A DNA stretch of 9,468 nucleotides from contig CAMNVW010000041.1 in NCBI GenBank assembly GCA_946563605.1, positions 1-9,468 on the forward strand. Direction: 5' to 3'. The notes under the pieces are model-generated. The model was not told the DNA's origin and ran no database searches. It worked only from the letters and a program-made list of their open reading frames with translations. Positions 1 to 6,360 of this stretch are shown piece after piece. A program made the position numbers and the translations under genes. Numbering within the stretch: the first letter of the stretch is position 1; each line of letters begins with the position of its first letter. The stretch comes from an uncultured Clostridia bacterium (GTDB taxonomy: Bacteria; Bacillota; Clostridia; Oscillospirales; Ruminococcaceae).

Positions 1-1
1 T

Positions 2-44
2 TTTGGCTTCGCCAAATGCCGCCAATCCGATATGGCGGCAAGGC
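2..44. repeat. REP-like pair of small hairpins
   Basis: Two adjacent perfect inverted repeats are visible. TTTGGC (2-7) pairs with GCCAAA (11-16) around a TTC loop, and TGCCGCCA (17-24) pairs with TGGCGGCA (33-40). Neither is followed by a T-run, so they do not look like terminators. The GGCTTYGCC hairpin followed by CCGCC resembles the start of the structured segment at 6591-6610, which suggests a dispersed REP-like element. The family assignment is inference. Confidence 0.4.
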
Positions 45-75
45 AAACTTAACTTCTTTGTAAGAGAGCGGAAAT

Positions 76-141
76 ATGACGGGGGAAAGAAACGCTCTGC
101 TCAATATCCTGCACAGCAAAGCCGGAAGGAGGATTTTATAA
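76..141 (+). CDS. possible 21-residue leader peptide overlapping the Nudix gene
   Basis: ATG at 76 opens a 21-codon frame (MTGERNALLNILHSKAGRRIL) whose TAA (139-141) overlaps the Nudix ATG as TAATG, a classic translational-coupling junction. The downstream Shine-Dalgarno (126-132) lies inside this frame. The upstream site (GAGCGGAA) is weak, and I recognise no family. It could equally be a chance frame, or the tail of an eroded gene, since the same frame carries a stop at 61-63. The overlap geometry is the only positive evidence. Confidence 0.2.
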   Translation: MTGERNALLNILHSKAGRRIL

Positions 142-641
142 TGATCGAGGAAGTTTTTGCAAAGCCGGCGGCGAGGGCAATCATTGAAAAGGAAGATGGG
201 GGAGCAAGCTGTATTCTTCTCCAGCGGCGGCAAAAGGAAGGCGGAGGTCAAACCAATGGGCTGATTGAACTTGCAGGCGGCAAGATCCGTGAATATGAAA
301 ACGTCTTTGACGCATTGCGGCGAGAGGTGTGGGAAGAAACTGGTTTGACCGTCACAAAAATAGAGGGCGAAGAAAAGCTGGAAAGCGATGAGATGAACGG
401 TGTTCGCTGTATCAGTTTTGAGCCGTTTTGTACGGTGCAGAATCTCAATGGGGTTTATTCGCTGATGGTGCACGCGTTTATCTGCTGCGCCGAAGGGGAA
501 CCTGTTTCCTCTACGGAAGAAACACAGGATATTCATTGGGAGAAACTGGATACGGTGCAGCAGCTTGCGGAGCGGACGCCGGAAAAAGTGTTCCCGCTCG
601 ACCTGATGATTCTGAAAAAATACCTCAAACATAAACGATAA
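141..641 (+). CDS. Nudix hydrolase
   Basis: This 166-residue protein is a stand-alone Nudix domain. The complete Nudix box GX5EX7REUXEEXGU is present at residues 47-69: G47, E53, then R61-E62 and the metal-binding pair E65-E66, closing with G68-L69. Family members use Mg2+ or Mn2+ to cleave nucleoside diphosphates linked to another moiety, such as oxidised nucleotides, ADP-ribose or NADH. The sequence does not identify the substrate. The glycines before the box read AGG rather than the common PGG. I chose ATG 141 because AAGGAGG (126-132) sits 8 nt upstream; the frame is open to the left edge, but that extension runs through hairpin DNA and lies outside the domain. The next gene starts 15 nt after the stop, so the two are probably co-transcribed. 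It is likely cytosolic. Confidence 0.9.
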   Translation: MIEEVFAKPAARAIIEKEDGGASCILLQRRQKEGGGQTNGLIELAGGKIREYENVFDALRREVWEETGLTVTKIEGEEKLESDEMNGVRCISFEPFCTVQNLNGVYSLMVHAFICCAEGEPVSSTEETQDIHWEKLDTVQQLAERTPEKVFPLDLMILKKYLKHKR

Positions 642-656
642 AAAAGGAAGATGAAA

Positions 657-1538
657 ATGCAAACGAAACTTGTGCTGCTGGGAACCGGCACGCCGAATGC
701 CTGCCCCAATGCAAGCGGACCGGCTTCGGCAGTTGTAGTTGGCGACAGGGCGTATCTGGTGGATTTTGGTCCAGGGGTGGTGCGGCAGGCGTCCAAAGCC
801 TATTACAAGGGAATCGACGCGCTGCGACCGGATTTATTGACAGTTGCGTTCTGCACCCATCTGCACACCGACCACACCGCAGGCTATGCGGATTTGATTT
901 TTACACCGTGGGTCTTGGAAAGAGCAGAACCTCTGAAGGTGTTTGGACCCAAGGGAATCAAGCACATGACCGAGCATCTGCTGATGGCATACGAAGTGGA
1001 TATTGATTTTCGCATCAACGGCTTTGAAAAGGCAAATGAGGCAGGATTTCAGGTGCAGGCAACGGAGATACAATCTGGTGTTGTGTATCAGGACGACAGG
1101 GTTATGGTGGAAGCTTTTCCGGTGAGCCACGGTACCTTGGAAAGCTACGGGTACAAGTTCACCACAGAGGATAAGGTCATTGTTATCAGCGGTGACACCG
1201 CACCGCTGGAAATTGTGGCGAAGAAGGCGAAGAACTGCGATATTCTGCTGCATGAGGTGGAGTATACCGGCGGCATCGCTTTGCGAGAGCCAAAGTGGCA
1301 GAAATACCACCGCGAAGTACACACGCTGAGTGTGGATTTAGCACAGGTGGCACAGAAAGCACAGCCGAAATTGCTGGTAACCTACCACCGTATCTACCAC
1401 ATGAACATACAGGACAACACAAAGGATTTGGACACGCAGATGCAGCGGCGGTGCGAAGCCATCTTGCAGGAGATTTGGGACGCAGGCTACACCGGCAAAG
1501 TGGTTAACGGACAGGATTTGGATATTTTTGAGCTTTAG
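657..1538 (+). CDS. MBL-fold metallohydrolase, RNase Z/arylsulfatase-like
   Basis: This is a 293-residue metallo-beta-lactamase-fold hydrolase of the RNase Z-like branch. The N-terminal strand LVLLGTGTPN is typical of that branch, and the dizinc motif THLHTDH is complete at residues 67-73 (H68, H70, D72, H73). Further ligand candidates are H158 in PVSHG, D180 in ISGD, and H222 or H244 near the C-terminus. Relatives include tRNA 3'-processing RNase Z and several phosphodiesterases or lactonases. I see no clear exosite arm, so a role as the housekeeping tRNase Z is not established. ATG 651 is possible, but GGAAG (646-650) abuts it and is 6 nt from ATG 657, so 657 is preferred. It follows the Nudix gene closely, and both share the terminator at 1541-1580. 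No signal peptide is seen, so it is probably cytosolic. Confidence 0.88.
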   Translation: MQTKLVLLGTGTPNACPNASGPASAVVVGDRAYLVDFGPGVVRQASKAYYKGIDALRPDLLTVAFCTHLHTDHTAGYADLIFTPWVLERAEPLKVFGPKGIKHMTEHLLMAYEVDIDFRINGFEKANEAGFQVQATEIQSGVVYQDDRVMVEAFPVSHGTLESYGYKFTTEDKVIVISGDTAPLEIVAKKAKNCDILLHEVEYTGGIALREPKWQKYHREVHTLSVDLAQVAQKAQPKLLVTYHRIYHMNIQDNTKDLDTQMQRRCEAILQEIWDAGYTGKVVNGQDLDIFEL

Positions 1539-1540
1539 AT

Positions 1541-1580
1541 AAAAGAGCGCCTCAGCCAACAGGGCTGAGGCGCTCTTTTT
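1541..1580. terminator. bidirectional intrinsic terminator between MBL gene and rqcH
   Basis: GAGCGCCTCAGCC (1545-1557) pairs perfectly with GGCTGAGGCGCTC (1563-1575) around AACAG. A-run 1541-1544 on the left and T-run 1576-1580 on the right give a U-tract on both strands. It sits between two convergent stops (1538 and 1610), so it ends both transcripts. Confidence 0.92.
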
Positions 1581-1609
1581 GGTTTAGAATATGTTTTTCG
1601 GCTGCCGGT

Positions 1610-3391
1610 TTAGTCGACCGACAGACGTTTTTCCAGTTCAAAATCAGGGGTGACATAGGCGGTCTGGTAGCTGACGTAAATGACCATGCCAGGCTTTGCG
1701 CCGCGCGGCTTTTTGACATTTTTGATGAGGGTGTAGTCAACAGGAACCTGCGAGGATTCTGCTGCCTTGGAGTTTGCTGCCGCCAAAATCGCCGCCTGAT
1801 GCAGTGTGGAATCCGGCACCTCTTTGCCATCGCTGATGACGATGGTGTGGGAACCCGGGATGTTTTTGGTGTGGAACCAAACGTCACGACCCCTTGCTTC
1901 TTTCAGCGTCAGCTGGTCGTTCTGGACATTGTTGCGTCCGACCAAAATCGTGAAGCCGTCGTCCGAAAGGTAGCGTTTCGGGGCGAGCTTTGGTTCCTTG
2001 CCCTTTTTCGGCGCGGGACCCTTGCGGCGCAGGTAGCCCTGCTCGACAAGCTCGCTGCGGATGGCGGTCAGCTCATCGTTTGTCTGTGCGCGTGTGAGCG
2101 CGTCAAAAACAGAGTCAATATAAATTGCCTCCTGTTGCCCCTGTTCGATCAGCTCGAGCAGCTTCTTTTCGGCGGTGTCCGCCTTGCGGTATTCGCTGTA
2201 ATATTTCTGCGCGTTCTGGGCAGGCGTTTTTCTGGGGTCGAGCGGAATGGTGACCTCTGCCTGATTTTCGTCGTAGAAGTTGACAAGCGTTGCAGAGCGG
2301 TCGCCCTTCTGGATGGAGTAGAGATTTGCGTTGAGGATGTCGCCGTAGATTTTCCATGTTTCACGGTCGGAACAATCCTCCAGTTCCTTCTGCTGCAAAT
2401 GGAGCTTGCGCGCGATACGGTCGGATGTGTTTGCGAGCACGCGGAGCAGGTCGGCGCTGCGGTGGCGCATCCTTTGGATGTTGTCGCGCTGGGTATAGAA
2501 ATCGTCCAGCAGCTGGCTGTAACTTTCGTAGGTGCGTGTAAACATACTGCCGCCGTACTGGTGGATATCCATAAAGGAAAAGTCCATCGGCTTTTTGCGC
2601 GAGTCAATCACGCTGGTTGGCGTGCCGGTGTAGTTCTTTGCCATATCAATGACCTTCGCAAGGAAAAATCGCAGACGGTCAAAGTGATTGGGAGTCATTT
2701 CGGAGATTACGCAGTCATCGCCGAGGAAAACGTAATTGGCAATCTCGCGGCAGACGATGGGGGAAACGCCCTGCACGGCGGACAAAAGCGCTTTGGACAG
2801 CGGTGTATCCTTTCCGGCGCGCAGTTTAGCTTCAATCTGTTCCGGTGTGCAGTCGATGAGGTCGAGCTTATCCTGCGCCGGCGGCAGAGTATAGCGGACG
2901 CCAGGCAGGATCGGGCGCACCGAGGACATGGTATCGTCGATGCGCTTGATCGAGTCGATGACCCTGCCCGTTTCGTCGATGAGGATGATATTGGAGTGCC
3001 GTCCCATAATTTCGACGGCGACGGTGAGGTGTATCAAATCCCCCATCTCGTTGCGTGTTTCAAAGACCAGATGCAAAATACGGTCAAGACCGATTTGTGT
3101 GATTTCGATAAGCTTTGCGCTGCCCAGATATTTGCGCATCAGCATACAAAACATCGGCGGCGTTTTCGGATTTTCAAAGGATGAGGCGGTCAGATGCAGA
3201 CGTGGGCTGTCCGCACCTGCGGAGAGATACAGTTTGACGCTGCGCGCGCCGTCCGCAGTCGGCTGCGGCAGACGCAGGACAAAAATCATTTCTTCACGCG
3301 AAAGCTGATGGATTTTATCCACGCGCGCGCCGAGGATACAGCCCTCCAGTTCGTGTTTTATCTGGCGCAGCAAGGTGCCGTCAAGTGCCAT
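1610..3391 (-). CDS. rqcH: RqcH, NFACT-family ribosome quality-control factor (Rqc2 homologue)
   Basis: This 593-residue NFACT protein was often annotated as fibronectin-binding protein A. In Bacillus subtilis, RqcH binds stalled 50S subunits carrying peptidyl-tRNA and recruits tRNA-Ala to add C-terminal alanine tails that mark the nascent chain for ClpXP. The NFACT-N domain (1-180) includes the D103-R104 pair in GLDRIL, matching the DR pair needed for tailing, and the hallmark EIMGRHSNIILID (127-139). A helix-hairpin-helix region lies near 185-225 and the long helical middle part spans about 285-450. A basic linker (454-473) leads to the NFACT-R domain (about 473-580) with DVWFHTKNIPGSH. AAAGGAG, read on the minus strand (3399-3405), is 7 nt from the ATG. 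The length and all domains look intact. The old adhesin name reflects a secondary activity reported for some homologues; I see no signal peptide. Confidence 0.95.
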   Translation of the reverse strand: MALDGTLLRQIKHELEGCILGARVDKIHQLSREEMIFVLRLPQPTADGARSVKLYLSAGADSPRLHLTASSFENPKTPPMFCMLMRKYLGSAKLIEITQIGLDRILHLVFETRNEMGDLIHLTVAVEIMGRHSNIILIDETGRVIDSIKRIDDTMSSVRPILPGVRYTLPPAQDKLDLIDCTPEQIEAKLRAGKDTPLSKALLSAVQGVSPIVCREIANYVFLGDDCVISEMTPNHFDRLRFFLAKVIDMAKNYTGTPTSVIDSRKKPMDFSFMDIHQYGGSMFTRTYESYSQLLDDFYTQRDNIQRMRHRSADLLRVLANTSDRIARKLHLQQKELEDCSDRETWKIYGDILNANLYSIQKGDRSATLVNFYDENQAEVTIPLDPRKTPAQNAQKYYSEYRKADTAEKKLLELIEQGQQEAIYIDSVFDALTRAQTNDELTAIRSELVEQGYLRRKGPAPKKGKEPKLAPKRYLSDDGFTILVGRNNVQNDQLTLKEARGRDVWFHTKNIPGSHTIVISDGKEVPDSTLHQAAILAAANSKAAESSQVPVDYTLIKNVKKPRGAKPGMVIYVSYQTAYVTPDFELEKRLSVD

Positions 3392-3428
3392 AGGAATTCT
3401 CCTTTCAGTTTGAATCTATACAAAATAT

Positions 3429-3458
3429 AAAATATCGTTGAAAGATGATCTGTTGCAA
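3429..3458 (-). promoter_or_regulatory. possible rqcH promoter
   Basis: Read on the minus strand, TTGCAA (3458-3453) is followed after 18 nt by TATTTT (3434-3429). That would start rqcH mRNA about 30 nt before its ATG. The match is moderate and was picked by eye in AT-rich DNA. Confidence 0.35.
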
Positions 3459-3614
3459 ATCAGGGATAAGTACTATTATATCATAAAAACAAGGGGTTGG
3501 CGAGAGGCAGGGAGTGTTTGGGGATTTTCCGCAGAAAGGCAAAGGGTCAGAGAAAGGAGGAAAAAGAGGACATCCATACCGCCGGAAGAGGATTTTAAAA
3601 TTTTTGCAGCCCCA
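3459..3614. other. intergenic DNA with no supported gene
   Basis: The space between the divergent rqcH and GyrI-like starts is 324 bases. Apart from the promoters at its two ends I see no RNA gene or terminator here. An AAAGGAGG near 3555 has no start codon at a usable distance. A 68-codon frame from a TTG at 3438 lacks a ribosome binding site and has an arginine-rich, low-complexity product, so I do not call it. Confidence 0.5.
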
Positions 3615-3642
3615 TTGACTTTGCCATTGATAGATTTATACT
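3615..3642 (+). promoter_or_regulatory. sigma-A promoter of the GyrI-like gene
   Basis: TTGACT (3615-3620), a 16-nt spacer and TATACT (3637-3642) match the housekeeping consensus at 10 of 12 positions. Transcription would begin near 3649, leaving a leader of about 67 nt. Confidence 0.75.
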
Positions 3643-3715
3643 GAAATTATAAGAAAAAAAGACGGCTAGCGAAATCTTTGCCGAACATAGGGAAAGAGGA
3701 AAGGGATGGGGAACG

Positions 3716-4348
3716 ATGGCGTTTGATTACAAAAAGGAATACAAGGAATTTTATATGCCGAAGAATAAGCCGAGTATTGTGGAGATTCCAAAGATGAACT
3801 ACATTGCGGTTCGAGGCAAGGGAAACCCAAATGATGAGGACGGGGAGTACAAGCAGTCGATTGGTCTGCTCTATGCAGTTGCGTTCACCATTAAAATGAG
3901 CAAGAAGGGAGCCAACCAGCTGGAGGGCTATTTTGATTTTGTTGTTCCGCCGTTGGAGGGCTTTTGGTGGCAGAATGGCATACAGGGGGTAGACTATACC
4001 CAAAAAGAAAACTTTCAGTTTATTTCGGTGATTCGCTTGCCTGATTTTGTGACAAGGGAAGCCTTCGATTGGGCGGTCGCCGAAGCAACCAGAAAAAAGA
4101 AACAGGATTTTTCAAAGGTGGAATATTTTAGCTATGAGGAAGGAACCTGCGTTCAGTGTATGCACATTGGTCCCTATGATAATGAGCCGGCAACAGTTTC
4201 CCTGATGCATGAGTACGCGCAGGCGCAAGGTTATCAGCTTGATATTTCTGAGAAGCGGATGCACCATGAGATTTATCTGTCAGACCCCAGAAAGGCTGCA
4301 CCGGAAAGAATGAAGACGGTGGTGCGCCATCCAATCAAAAAAGCCTGA
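3716..4348 (+). CDS. GyrI-like (SbmC-type) small-molecule binding domain protein
   Basis: This 210-residue protein belongs to the stand-alone GyrI-like group (COG4832-type). Typical segments are the N-terminal FDYKKEYKEFYMPKNKPS, the IVEIPKMNYIAVRGKGNPN strand (21-39), PPLEGFWW (78-85), the aromatic-rich middle, MHIGPYDNEPAT (149-160) and HHEIYLSDPRK (183-193). The fold is a duplicated beta-alpha-beta cradle that binds hydrophobic ligands. Relatives include effector domains of multidrug-sensing AraC or MerR regulators and gyrase inhibitor SbmC, and some stand-alone members hydrolyse cyclopropanoid genotoxins. E157 and E185 are acidic residues in the two conserved C-terminal motifs and are candidate functional residues; this is inference. 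There is no HTH. It has its own promoter, and the ribosome binding site is an AGGAAAGGG tract about 10 nt upstream. No classical terminator follows; the TGCAGGA/TCCTGCA stem at 4351-4377 lacks a T-run. Confidence 0.85.
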   Translation: MAFDYKKEYKEFYMPKNKPSIVEIPKMNYIAVRGKGNPNDEDGEYKQSIGLLYAVAFTIKMSKKGANQLEGYFDFVVPPLEGFWWQNGIQGVDYTQKENFQFISVIRLPDFVTREAFDWAVAEATRKKKQDFSKVEYFSYEEGTCVQCMHIGPYDNEPATVSLMHEYAQAQGYQLDISEKRMHHEIYLSDPRKAAPERMKTVVRHPIKKA

Positions 4349-4405
4349 AATGCAGGACTATAAAACAAAATCCTGCAAAAACTGTTAAGAAATAAACAAA
4401 ACAGA

Positions 4406-4434
4406 TTGACAAATCATGGAATAAGGTGTATAAT
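4406..4434 (+). promoter_or_regulatory. full-consensus sigma-A promoter with no obvious gene
   Basis: TTGACA (4406-4411), exactly 17 nt, then TATAAT (4429-4434) match the consensus at all 12 positions. The predicted start is near 4441. No protein-coding gene with a ribosome binding site follows before the terminator at 4579-4620, so the likely product is a short RNA. Confidence 0.85.
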
Positions 4435-4451
4435 AAAATAAATAAAAAATA

Positions 4452-4486
4452 AATTTGCAAAATTTATTTTATAAAAATTGCAAATT
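4452..4486. repeat. inverted repeat at the 5' end of the candidate sRNA
   Basis: AATTTGCAA (4452-4460) and TTGCAAATT (4478-4486) are perfect inverted copies. After a two-base mismatch, TTTAT pairs with ATAAA around a TTT loop. It lies about 11 nt after the predicted start, so it could be a 5' stem-loop of the RNA or a dyad operator for a repressor. Confidence 0.5.
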
Positions 4487-4578
4487 CGTTGTGACATTTT
4501 CAATGAAATCTTCTACAATCAACATAATCCTTCCAAGTATCGTACAGAAAATTCTTCCCAAAGATATTTCCTGCACGG

Positions 4579-4620
4579 AACAAAACGCCTCCTGTTAAAA
4601 ACAGGGGGCGTTTTGTTTTT
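4579..4620. terminator. bidirectional terminator between the sRNA and ypeB
   Basis: AACAAAACGCCTCCTGT (about 4579-4595) pairs with ACAGGGGGCGTTTTGTT (about 4601-4617) with one G-U wobble. TTTTGTTTTT follows on the plus strand and TTTTGTT on the minus strand. It separates convergent transcripts and lies 25 nt from the ypeB stop. Confidence 0.88.
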
Positions 4621-4644
4621 GGCTTTTGCAGTCGAAAAAGCAGG

Positions 4645-6090
4645 TTATTTGGTCAAGGTGCCGTTGGGTGTTTCTAAAAGAATCAACAGTTGTTCTTCCG
4701 CTCCAGTCTGCGTATTGATATAGGAAAGAACGCGGTCGCCGGTGGAGGAAGTACACAGAAATTCATAGGCTGCAACCTCGTTTTGACCGGAAGTTGGGAT
4801 CAAAGCAAGACGAGAACTGTCGATGGTGAGTGCTTTGCTGACCGATTCCTGTGCCTGTTCCATGGTAATGGCAGGCGCATCAAGACTGCGTTGTTGATGG
4901 TTGACGAGATAACCGCGCGCATCAAGTCCGAGGATGGAGCCATCCTGCATCGAAACAGCCACCTTAATCAAGTCGGTATAGCAGATGGTCTGTGCGGAAG
5001 CATCATAGTAGGCGAAATTGATGGTGACAACGCCGTTGTCAATTTCGTAGTAGGTGTCCTTCATAGACTGATAACCGATGGAGGCAAGATATTGCTGTGC
5101 CTTGGAGATGGCGTCCTCATAGGAGAGGTTTTCGGCGATGGCGTCCGGCTTTTCGGTGACAAAGTAGCACAGATAACCGCCGTTTTTGGTGATTGCCACC
5201 GAGTTGCTCACACCGTCATGGAAAACGTAGCAAGGCAGTTTGGAATTTTCCTCGCGCACTTCGGGCAGTTCTCTGGGGCAGGCTTTTTTGGCGGTTGTCC
5301 GCGCCTGTTCTTCGGTGATTTCCGGTTTGTCCTTGGTCATCAGCGGTGTTTTTTCAAGGATGTGGTCGGAAAATGGTCCGTCATAGATGAGCGTCGGGTA
5401 GCCGGTGAAACCATCCTCCACCTGTTTGAGGACGGAAGAACCTGCGGTGGCAGGTGCATCCATGGTGGAGGAGTTTGCGGCATTGGCGTTATCCTGCTGG
5501 CTGGAAGTGTCGTTCTGCTGGTTGGCGGTGCTGCCCTGGTGGTTCAGGAGGGTCAGCTGTTCGATGCTTACATTGCCGTTTTGCAGAGCGGTGGCAATTG
5601 CGTCAACCTGCTCGCTCAAACGGTCAGCATATTCGCGCAGGGACGCAAACTGCTGACGTTCTTCGTCGGTAAGTTCCTGACCGGAGGCGAATTTTCGGGA
5701 AAGATACATCGCGTAATCACCCGCCTGCGAAAGAAATCGGTTGGTATTTTCCATCACAGCGTCGGTGACAGGGAGGGTGGAGAGTGCGGACTTTGCCGCG
5801 GAGGATTCCTGCCACATTTTGGAGGAAATCATCGAAAGCTGCGGCGATGTGCCGGCATACATTCCCTTGACAAGGTCGGAGGAAAGATTGGACAGATTCT
5901 CCGAGGCAAGGTCTGCGGCGCGCAGGTAGGTATTTTGCAGGGTGAGGCGGTAGCGGTTGATCTGTACATGGTTATAGCTTGCCCAGATGGCAAGGATCAC
6001 CGTCAGCACCAGCAAAAAGCCGATGACAGTTTTCATGGCGATCGAGGATACGCCTTCTCCGCCGGAGGAATTGTTTTCGTTAGGATTCAT
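4645..6090 (-). CDS. ypeB: spore germination protein YpeB
   Basis: This 481-residue YpeB homologue is a forespore-expressed membrane-anchored protein. In Bacillus it stabilises and localises the cortex-lytic enzyme SleB in the spore inner membrane. The cytoplasmic N-terminus is short and Asn/Ser-rich, followed by one membrane segment (about 20-37). A helical N-terminal domain runs to about 180, followed by a Gln/Asn/Ser-rich linker (186-220) and the hallmark GFTGYPTLIYDGPFSDH (227-243). Three PepSY-type repeats follow (about 255-312, 320-395 and 405-475). The length is slightly above the usual 450. AGGAA lies 6 nt before the chosen ATG. The gene usually sits just after sleB in one operon; here no sleB is adjacent, and its upstream side is a toxin-antitoxin array. 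The gene itself looks intact, and it is the best evidence that the organism forms spores. Confidence 0.93.
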   Translation of the reverse strand: MNPNENNSSGGEGVSSIAMKTVIGFLLVLTVILAIWASYNHVQINRYRLTLQNTYLRAADLASENLSNLSSDLVKGMYAGTSPQLSMISSKMWQESSAAKSALSTLPVTDAVMENTNRFLSQAGDYAMYLSRKFASGQELTDEERQQFASLREYADRLSEQVDAIATALQNGNVSIEQLTLLNHQGSTANQQNDTSSQQDNANAANSSTMDAPATAGSSVLKQVEDGFTGYPTLIYDGPFSDHILEKTPLMTKDKPEITEEQARTTAKKACPRELPEVREENSKLPCYVFHDGVSNSVAITKNGGYLCYFVTEKPDAIAENLSYEDAISKAQQYLASIGYQSMKDTYYEIDNGVVTINFAYYDASAQTICYTDLIKVAVSMQDGSILGLDARGYLVNHQQRSLDAPAITMEQAQESVSKALTIDSSRLALIPTSGQNEVAAYEFLCTSSTGDRVLSYINTQTGAEEQLLILLETPNGTLTK

Positions 6091-6149
6091 ACAACGTTCC
6101 TGCCTTTCTTATTTAAGGTATGTGGATATTGTTTACCAGAAATCAGGAG

Positions 6150-6179
6150 GTTATACATAAAAAACCTGCTCTTTGTCAA
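6150..6179 (-). promoter_or_regulatory. minus-strand promoter in repeat copy 1, pointing into ypeB
   Basis: Read leftward, TTGACA (6179-6174) is followed after 18 nt by TATAAC (6155-6150). The -35 box and spacing are those of the antisense promoters of copies 2 and 3. Transcription would start near 6143, about 53 nt before the ypeB ATG. In the other copies this promoter drives an antitoxin RNA; here the first gene it meets is ypeB. I could not identify a convincing forespore (sigma-G type) promoter in the same interval. Confidence 0.6.
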
Positions 6180-6194
6180 GGGCAGGTTTTTTAT
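6157..6194 (+). terminator. repeat copy 1: stem-loop with TGTC tetraloop
   Basis: A stem of about 17 bp (left arm 6157-6173, right arm 6178-6194) with one G-U pair encloses the tetraloop TGTC. It ends in a T-run on the plus strand, giving an intrinsic terminator. The loop plus the next two bases are the complement of the minus-strand -35 TTGACA. No plus-strand gene lies to its left, so this copy looks like the boundary or remnant of an earlier repeat unit. Confidence 0.75.
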
Positions 6195-6203
6195 TTACAA
6201 TGA

Positions 6204-6232
6204 TTTACAATGTTCGACAGATATGCTATACT
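6204..6232 (+). promoter_or_regulatory. toxin 1 promoter
   Basis: TTTACA (6204-6209), 17 nt, then TATACT (6227-6232) preceded by TGC, an extended -10. The same promoter recurs at 6503-6531. Here the 10-mer ATTTACAATG is duplicated in tandem (6193-6212), giving a second TTTACA further upstream. The start site is near 6239. Confidence 0.8.
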
Positions 6233-6253
6233 GTATTTTATCGGAAGGACGGG

Positions 6254-6278
6254 CGGTCAACTCCAAGGGAGGTGACCG
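6254..6278 (+). promoter_or_regulatory. hairpin burying the toxin 1 Shine-Dalgarno
   Basis: CGGTCA (6254-6259) pairs with TGACCG (6273-6278), and CTCC (6261-6264) pairs with GGAG (6268-6271) around AAG. The Shine-Dalgarno GGGAGG (6267-6272), spaced 7 nt from the ATG, is inside this stem-loop. Alternatively, 6254-6262 (CGGTCAACT) is perfectly complementary to 6413-6421 (AGTTGACCG) in the 3' UTR; that pairing would free the Shine-Dalgarno strand. Confidence 0.75.
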
Positions 6279-6279
6279 T

Positions 6280-6360
6280 ATGAGTACAAATGATGTTTTA
6301 ACATTATGTCTACTTATCGTTGCGGTTATCGATCTTGTTTATAAAATAGCAAGAAAATAA
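6280..6360 (+). CDS. small hydrophobic type I toxin-like peptide (holin-like)
   Basis: This 26-residue peptide, MSTNDVLTLCLLIVAVIDLVYKIARK, has a short polar N-terminus, one predicted membrane segment (about 6-21) interrupted by D18, and a basic C-terminal tail. That layout resembles the TxpA/BsrG and 'putative holin-like toxin' peptides of Firmicutes type I toxin-antitoxin systems, which act at the membrane when overproduced. It has its own promoter, a strong but sequestered Shine-Dalgarno 7 nt from the ATG, a 3' UTR of about 140 nt ending at the repeat-2 terminator, and a convergent antisense promoter. Family membership is inferred from size, composition and context, since so short a peptide cannot be assigned by motif. 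A related ORF with the same promoter and 3' architecture follows at 6679-6771. Confidence 0.78.
   Translation: MSTNDVLTLCLLIVAVIDLVYKIARK

Larger units (their letters stand above)
4441..4620 (+). ncRNA. candidate small RNA of about 180 nt
   Basis: The segment is bounded by a perfect sigma-A promoter and a strong intrinsic terminator. It starts with an AT-rich inverted repeat (4452-4486) and continues with unstructured AT-rich sequence. I recognise no known RNA family: it lacks visible 6S, SRP or tmRNA signatures. A 31-codon frame (ATG 4503 to TAA 4596-4598) lies inside and ends in the terminator loop. It has no Shine-Dalgarno, so a peptide product is unlikely though not excluded. The 3' part, through the terminator, could pair with read-through from the convergent ypeB. 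Confidence 0.5.

Noticed and set aside
1799..3184. 461-codon plus-strand frame opposite rqcH
   Set aside because: It is the antisense shadow of a clear NFACT protein, with no ribosome binding site and no family features.
3438..3644. 68-codon plus-strand frame upstream of the GyrI-like gene
   Set aside because: TTG start without a ribosome binding site, arginine-rich product, and it runs into the GyrI-like promoter.
4351..4377. terminator after the GyrI-like gene (TGCAGGA/TCCTGCA)
   Set aside because: The loop is 13 nt and no T-run follows, so it is at best a weak 3' hairpin.
4690..6360. 556-codon plus-strand frame opposite ypeB
   Set aside because: Most is a shadow of ypeB. Only the last 27 codons, starting at ATG 6280 with its own Shine-Dalgarno and promoter, are real.
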